Source: Entonaema liquescens
Lineage: Eukaryota > Ascomycota > Sordariomycetes > Xylariales > Xylariaceae
Direction: 5' to 3'
NCBI GenBank assembly: GCA_902805475.1
Contig: CADCSX010000011.1
Coordinates: 684,001-748,000, forward strand
Length of the DNA stretch: 64,000 nucleotides
Shown one piece after another: positions 58,544-64,000 of this stretch; positions within the stretch are counted from its first letter, which is position 1; each line of letters opens with the position of its first letter. The position numbers and the translations under genes were made by a program. Below the pieces are notes generated by a model. It was not told where the DNA came from, searched no databases, and saw nothing but the letters and a program-made list of their open reading frames with translations.

Positions 58544-59840
58544 ATGGCTACGCCGGCTCGCTTAGAAGAAGGCCACCAAATGGATAGAACCCGCCAAGAG
58601 ACTAGAGATGGCCAACAGTATGCGGGAACCCCGAACCAAGACGGGGTAACTCCTGGAAATATGGAGTTTAAATTCCGCAGTGACTCTGACCTTAGTATGT
58701 TTATGTACATAGGAGGTAGCTATTGATTCGACTGATAGACGAAATAGAAAAGGAAGCACCCGACGGCTGGCCTTCTATCGCCTTTTCTCAGCTATATTAT
58801 CCCAACTTTAATTTCCATCGACGCTTCTCCTACCTTTTACATCGGGCGCTCATAGACCAAGAAACGAAACTTGCGTACCTTGAAAATGCACTCGAAACAC
58901 TCGACAAGGAGGACGAGAGCAACCAATCCACCAGATTGATATCGCTCTCTTTTGATCCCGAGACGCTACTCTCCAACCACGCTCGAGTTCACACCCAATT
59001 TCAACCTACTTCTAAGCAACCAACCCAAAGTACGTCGAGGGTAGACGACAAGCAGGAGGCGACAGGGAACGGGTATACGCAGTGGAAAGATAAAGACCTC
59101 ATCCTCGAAGCCTCTGTGCCAAGATTGAAGAAGTACTGTTAGTCCTATACTGTTAAATCGGTATCGAATAGATAATGACGAATAGGGATCCGAAGTGGAG
59201 TTGATTCAGCTCAAAAAGGAAATGGAGAAACTGCCATCTGTCTCTCCCAGGGTAATGAGAGCATTCTACAAGGATGTGAATGGAAATAACACACTCGACG
59301 GGGCCGCCTATGAATTCCTACGTCCGATTGATGACTTCACCACTACGCTCCCCGACCGGGTGCATCAGTATTTCGAGCCGTTAATATACGGAAACTCGCC
59401 CTTCGTATCGGTGAGTATTCCTATTCCATGCACTGATCGGCTTGAATATATAAGGCATCTGCCGCCAACATACCTCCTTGTACTAACGTACAACCCGCAT
59501 CCTAAAGTTCATGAAGAAAGTCTTCGCACGAACGGACCCCGCCAACAACAGCCAAACTACTGCTCCCGAGATTGAACTTGACAACATCTTTCTGGTTATC
59601 ATCTTCAAGATTCTAGTGATATTCGGAAGCGGGGTATTGCTCCTCTCTCCAGTTGCTATACTCTTTCTCGTGAACTTACCTAAGGGCTTATCGTTCGGGG
59701 TCGTGGTTATTTTCATTTTTGCCTTCGTGGTCGTCCTGGCCTGCTTTAACTCTAACTGGGACACCATCCTCGTCGGCCTTAGTGCATATATGGCGGTGCT
59801 TGCTACATTCCTGTCAAACCTTGAGCAAGGGAAGACTTAA
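58544..59840 (+). CDS. DUF6594-type membrane protein
   Basis: Four exons: 58544-58694, 58739-59137, 59196-59410 and 59508-59840, introns 44, 58 and 97 nt, giving 365 residues. The first intron has a GTATGT donor and is among the shortest in the window. The conserved N-terminal block reads EKEAPDGWPSIAFSQLY, then FNFHRRFSYLLHRALIDQET and KLAYLENALETLDKEDE, matching the family's W/YP motif, the RRF motif and the following coiled coil. A second helical block (RLKKYLELIQLKKEMEKLP, VHQYFEPLIYGNSPFV) precedes three C-terminal membrane helices (FGSGVLLLSPVAILFLV, FGVVVIFIFAFVVVLACF, ILVGLSAYMAVLATFLS). The role is unknown. It shares architecture with the gene at 51564-52978, but the two are strongly diverged. 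Confidence 0.82.
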
Positions 59841-62800
59841 CTGCTTTGAAATGAACTCGTCGAGGACGGGTAGCTGACTGATGAGACATCAGCTGAGAGG
59901 CAGTTAACTATGGATTGCACAAGAACCAACTCTAAAGTAACAACTTACATAGGTATTTGTCATTATACGGCGGCGCGTTGGGTATTTATATAAGCACATA
60001 CCTATCATACTTCCAGGTTCAGTTACATGATACTCAGCAAGACTCGTTCGGATAAATAGTCTTAATAACATGTAGTCGAATCAGTATTAAGTGGAATATA
60101 TATTTGGTTAAATAATACAGATAGAGTACCCTAACATAAGGATTTTAGACAAGAAATGTAGGACAAACGATATTTTCAGAGTGTTTAGCTAGAGGCATCC
60201 ACGCCTAAATTGAGTTCCCTGCGGAGCAACGAGATGTCTTCCATGCTTCTTACTCGCACCTAACTAATAACATAAAGTATCTGTTCATTCTATATAATAG
60301 TTCTAAACTAAAGAGGCAGAAATGGACTCCTATCAAATGCGTAGTTCCAGCCGGCCATATATTACCCACACGGAGATTTGCCCAAGCTTAAGTAGTTTAC
60401 ATGTTGACTAAATTTCACTGAAATACGAGCTTTGCGGACGAGTCTAACCGCATATCCAGTCACTATCACTTTAGTCGTATAACCTGGTAGGGTTAGGAGC
60501 GATTCCGTGCAATAAGGTGTTCAAAATGTTCCACAGACAAAAACGAATTGCTTGAAGATGATAGAGAGTTCAAAGGGTGACGTTGAATCCAGAGATTTTA
60601 CTGGCTAGCCTGGATAGCATAGTTTAATCAGGGGCGGCGCACCAGTGATCCTTTCTCCTTGGATATGATTGGTGCTGGCGCTTAGGAAATACCCGCGTTA
60701 TGCATGGTTTTGACGGTTACGACTCTGTTCCATGTACCTAGGACTTGACTTGTTGGAAATAGAGTGGAATACACCTGTTTTATTTCTTGCATTTATAGAA
60801 TTAGTACTAGCCTCTTTGAGTTTATCACTTAGGTACGTTACTGTATCGCGCCTTGACTATCTTTCTCAACGCTACTTCGTCCCCGACCAAAATACTACAC
60901 AGGTACTTGGGTAGGCAAACAGATATGTGCTGCCTTACGGTATCCATGCCGGACAACTGGTATTAATCCTATCCATTCGGCATCCTATTGGCTATATGCA
61001 TATAATACCTATTATATACATTGCCCACTCGCTAATGTCAGGGGTGAGTCCACTGGGGGCTTACATGTTTTGCTCTCAACTAGCATTCTTCGGGGCTCAT
61101 CGCTATATGATGAGATAAAGATATGAAAAAGGAAATGAACAAACTGCAATGCTTTAAGAATATCACTACGTTAAAAAGCTAGGCAAGAATTTGGTGGACA
61201 CTATGTACTATGAACGAGTTTTCCACCTGCATAAGGTACGTGGCCTTTTTTTTTTCGGTAGTTACATCATGGTTTACCAGAATTCTGTTTTTCCAGCCCC
61301 CAAGATTTCCTCTCCTGATCACGTTGTATTCCTTATATATCAGGTTGAGCACTCTACGGACTTGCCGTGCGCACAGACGACAAGGCTGCCAGTCTTCAGG
61401 CGATGGACCGCGCCCAACACCAGCATCGACGAAATTTTTTTTCTCCCGTGACAACACAGAGGGGCTTATCCACCTCACAGATCTTCCAGGTTATCAAACA
61501 CGCTACCGTATCTGCTTGTATTTACTACGCCGCTATTCTGACGTACCTTTAGCGATGATAACAACCGCATGATATGTGTACATTTAATAGGTTGTAGGTG
61601 TGGAGCGAAGAGCCTTTCATGTAACAGTATAAATGTTACTCTTCAAACTATTGGGGCTTAGCCATGGAGCTAAAAGAAAGATCTCGCCCGACTGACATGT
61701 AGGTACCGTACTTCTATGCATGCTACAATGCCATGCCCCTGCGTACATGTGCATTGTACCAGGCTAGGCGGTGGATTGTATCTCACCCTTTTGCTTAGTT
61801 CTTACACAGATTCGGCAAGTGGAGTTCCCGTTCAATAGCATGCCCGTTCCGGATATCTCATCCCTTGTGTAGCCGAGTCGATATTTCACCTTGCCGGCCA
61901 GAGTTAGTTGAGAGTGGGTAGGTGAGTATCGCTCTACCTGTGCCTAGTATTATGCTGCGTATTGGTACTTACCTAAGGTACCTATTATTACTGTTATCCC
62001 TTTCTATCATCATCGAACGATTGTTAAATCTGCCTCACCGTGAACCGAAAGGATGCCGGTATCCCGCAGCACATTAGCCCACCTGAAATACCTGACTTGG
62101 TCGGATATACTGAAAGGTATGGTGTAAAGTAGGTATTTCTAATAGAATATCAAGGTAACAAGACTAAATATTGTGTTTTCATCAACGCCGCCCCGTTCCA
62201 GCAAGAGATTTTTTTTTTTTTTTTTTTGCTGACGCTGAATATGTTATCGCTATGATAGAAGTAATAGTATTTAATGACGGAGTGGCTTTACTCCACATGG
62301 CTATGGCCTTTTCATAACGGGCCAGTTGCGGGCGCTAGGAGTCTGTGTTTACTTAGGAGGCACCCATGTAGGTAAGAGAGTCGATTTCGTGCGACATACT
62401 AAAGCAGTAATATACATAGGGGATAGTTTTGAACGCCGTTGCCCTCCTCGTATGAGTATCCATAGGTTTTGAGCTTATATAACTGCTCGTTTACCTAGAT
62501 ACACTTAGGATAATTGTTGCGATCCCCTTATGATGTTCTCCATCTCTTCTTATGGTGTGCGGACTGACGGTGGTTGAGGTTTACTATATCCACCCGCTAG
62601 GATAACCGACCCCTTCCGACGACCGCGCTTTTGTCTCGACTTGTGGTTGTCCCTCTTGGTCTCTGTGCCCTTCTCACGGCGTTTGAAAAGCCCGCACAGC
62701 ATGATGTATAGAAGTGGTCACAGCTTATTGGCTTAGGGTGCTAAGGAAGTGATTCTGGCAGTTGTGATTTGACTAGGTAGGCAATTTTCGAGATGAGTAC

Positions 62801-64000
62801 CAATCTGACGAAAGTGCGAACGGGAAGTATTAATGTAATAAGAGATCGGGTAGTTAATAGAAAGGGATATTACCTCATGCGAGTGGCTCTAAGCTGGGCA
62901 TCCAACCTTCCTTTGACTAGACGATATTGTGAGAGCTGGGAAGGAGAAGTAAACGTAGCTTTCAGGATGTATTTATTTTTTGACCAGAATGTGGACTCGT
63001 CTCATAGTCGAGGCCATTGGCGAATAAGCCCTAGGGTTATGAAAAGCAGACAGGACATTATTCTGCAAGAAGCTGCCAAATGGACCGTAATAGATGCTAT
63101 TTGAGGTGGCTTGTATACCAGGGTATCTTTGTGGGGATGCTTGGATGATTGGGTTGATACCAAGTATGCATGCTTAACGCACTGACTGAGGCTCTACTGG
63201 AGGAAGACGCTACGATCGCAGGGTTGGCGTAATCGTTGTCGAACCGTGGTATATGTACGCGCCCCTGTAATTCCGCGCCGGTAGACGCAGGCCCTCGGAA
63301 ATAATAGGAATAGATGCATGGCCAATAGACTGTACGTAGTGGATAATGTTTATTATTACATTTACGCTTGATTTGAATAGTGAAATATATTCAATTTTCC
63401 TCTGGTACTAGGATAGTAAGGTGGAATTCTTCACGTCTCTGTCACCGAGTAAGATCCCTCATCGCGTGAGGGAAAAACAAAGAAAAAAACGGTAGATGAC
63501 CCTGGTCTTATAAGAAGTAGATACTTATCGGAGACTAATCTAGTCTTGGACGATAAAGACTACCTGGTATCAGTCTTCCACAGTTTGTTTATGAAAACCG
63601 GCACCATGCTCATTTACTCTCCCTATTGTGGCGAATGTAATAACGGTGCGTCACTTCTTTTTGACAGTTGGGCGTAACCCACTCGAGCCAAGGGACTGCC
63701 AGGGGTGAGATCCCAGCGTATTGGGTATGTTGAGTGGGACACCCCTCCGCTCCGTCAATGGGACGCAACATTTTAAAATCAGTTGCTGCGTCTCTAAGAC
63801 ATCCAGCATCGAAATCCCGTAGCATGCTGCGTACAATGTGCAATATGGTCTGCACATGCGGAATGCAAATATTCTCTCTTTCGTACTTCCAAATTTTCCG
63901 TCGGCTTGATCTCGTCATCGCGAAGCTTCAGCAGCGATTCATAGGCTCAGAATTTCCCCCTTTTGTTTCATCATGCGAAACCAGCCAGCGATAGGCCGCA
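59841..64000. other. Gene-poor DNA to the right window edge
   Basis: More than 4 kb without a supportable gene. It holds a T19 tract (62209-62227) and TACCTAGGTA words near 61970-61985. Frames at 61191-61572, 62793-63104 and 63610-63918 have no domain. The last could belong to a gene or remnant continuing past the edge. Confidence 0.5.
62209..62227. repeat. Poly-T tract, 19 bases
   Basis: An uninterrupted run of T in otherwise unremarkable intergenic DNA. Confidence 0.9.

Noticed and set aside
63610..63918. 102-codon minus-strand frame at the right edge
   Set aside because: Protein-like in places, but no domain and no continuous upstream frame before the window ends. It could be a remnant.
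1..64000. tRNA, 5S rRNA and CRISPR-like arrays
   Set aside because: No cloverleaf with a convincing B box, no 5S-like sequence and no regular repeat-spacer pattern were seen by eye. A tRNA scan would be decisive.

Overview
The window is nuclear DNA of a filamentous ascomycete (Pezizomycotina, probably Sordariomycetes; I cannot fix the order). Evidence: genes split by short introns (about 44-140 nt) with GTRNGT donors and CTAAY-type branch points; fungus-specific families (HET, PTH11-like rhodopsin-fold membrane proteins, DUF6594, Rit1, Dug3, Med19/Rox3, Mgm1); and intergenic DNA full of TACCTAGGTA-type words. Gene models below were spliced by hand from the sequence; no alignment or database search was possible.

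Layout. 0.8-4.4 kb: a small secreted, probably GPI-anchored protein (-) and a HET-domain protein (+). 6.2-10.5 kb: a Baeyer-Villiger/FMO-type monooxygenase (-) and a PTH11-like membrane protein (-), each broken by one single-base frameshift. 13.1-21.5 kb, housekeeping: Cdc34-type ubiquitin-conjugating enzyme (-), Mediator subunit 19 (+), DUF676 serine esterase (+). 21.8-29.8 kb, all minus: a second PTH11-like protein, the initiator-tRNA ribosyl-phosphate transferase Rit1, and two neighbouring coiled-coil proteins that look like diverged tandem duplicates. 30.6-36.3 kb: an Hsp70-like gene with two in-frame stops (+) and the mitochondrial dynamin Mgm1 (+). 36.8-46.9 kb: GMC oxidoreductase (-), a third, intact PTH11-like protein (+), glutamine amidotransferase Dug3 (-), and a cystinosin homologue with one frameshift (-). 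48.07-48.67 kb: a non-autonomous transposon with perfect 62-bp terminal inverted repeats, 9-bp target duplication and a 97% AT core. 51.5-59.8 kb: two DUF6594 membrane proteins (+). The rest, notably 10.6-13.1, 38.7-41.0, 48.7-51.5, 55.3-58.5 and 59.8-64.0 kb, is gene-poor.

How genes work together. I see no biosynthetic cluster or operon-like unit. Housekeeping genes (Ubc, Med19, Rit1, Mgm1, Dug3, cystinosin) alternate with accessory families tied in fungi to surface sensing (PTH11-like), allorecognition (HET) and unknown roles (DUF6594, coiled-coil pair). Damage (three one-base shifts at short homopolymers, two nonsense codons) lies mostly in accessory genes. It is either decay or assembly error, and reads would tell which.
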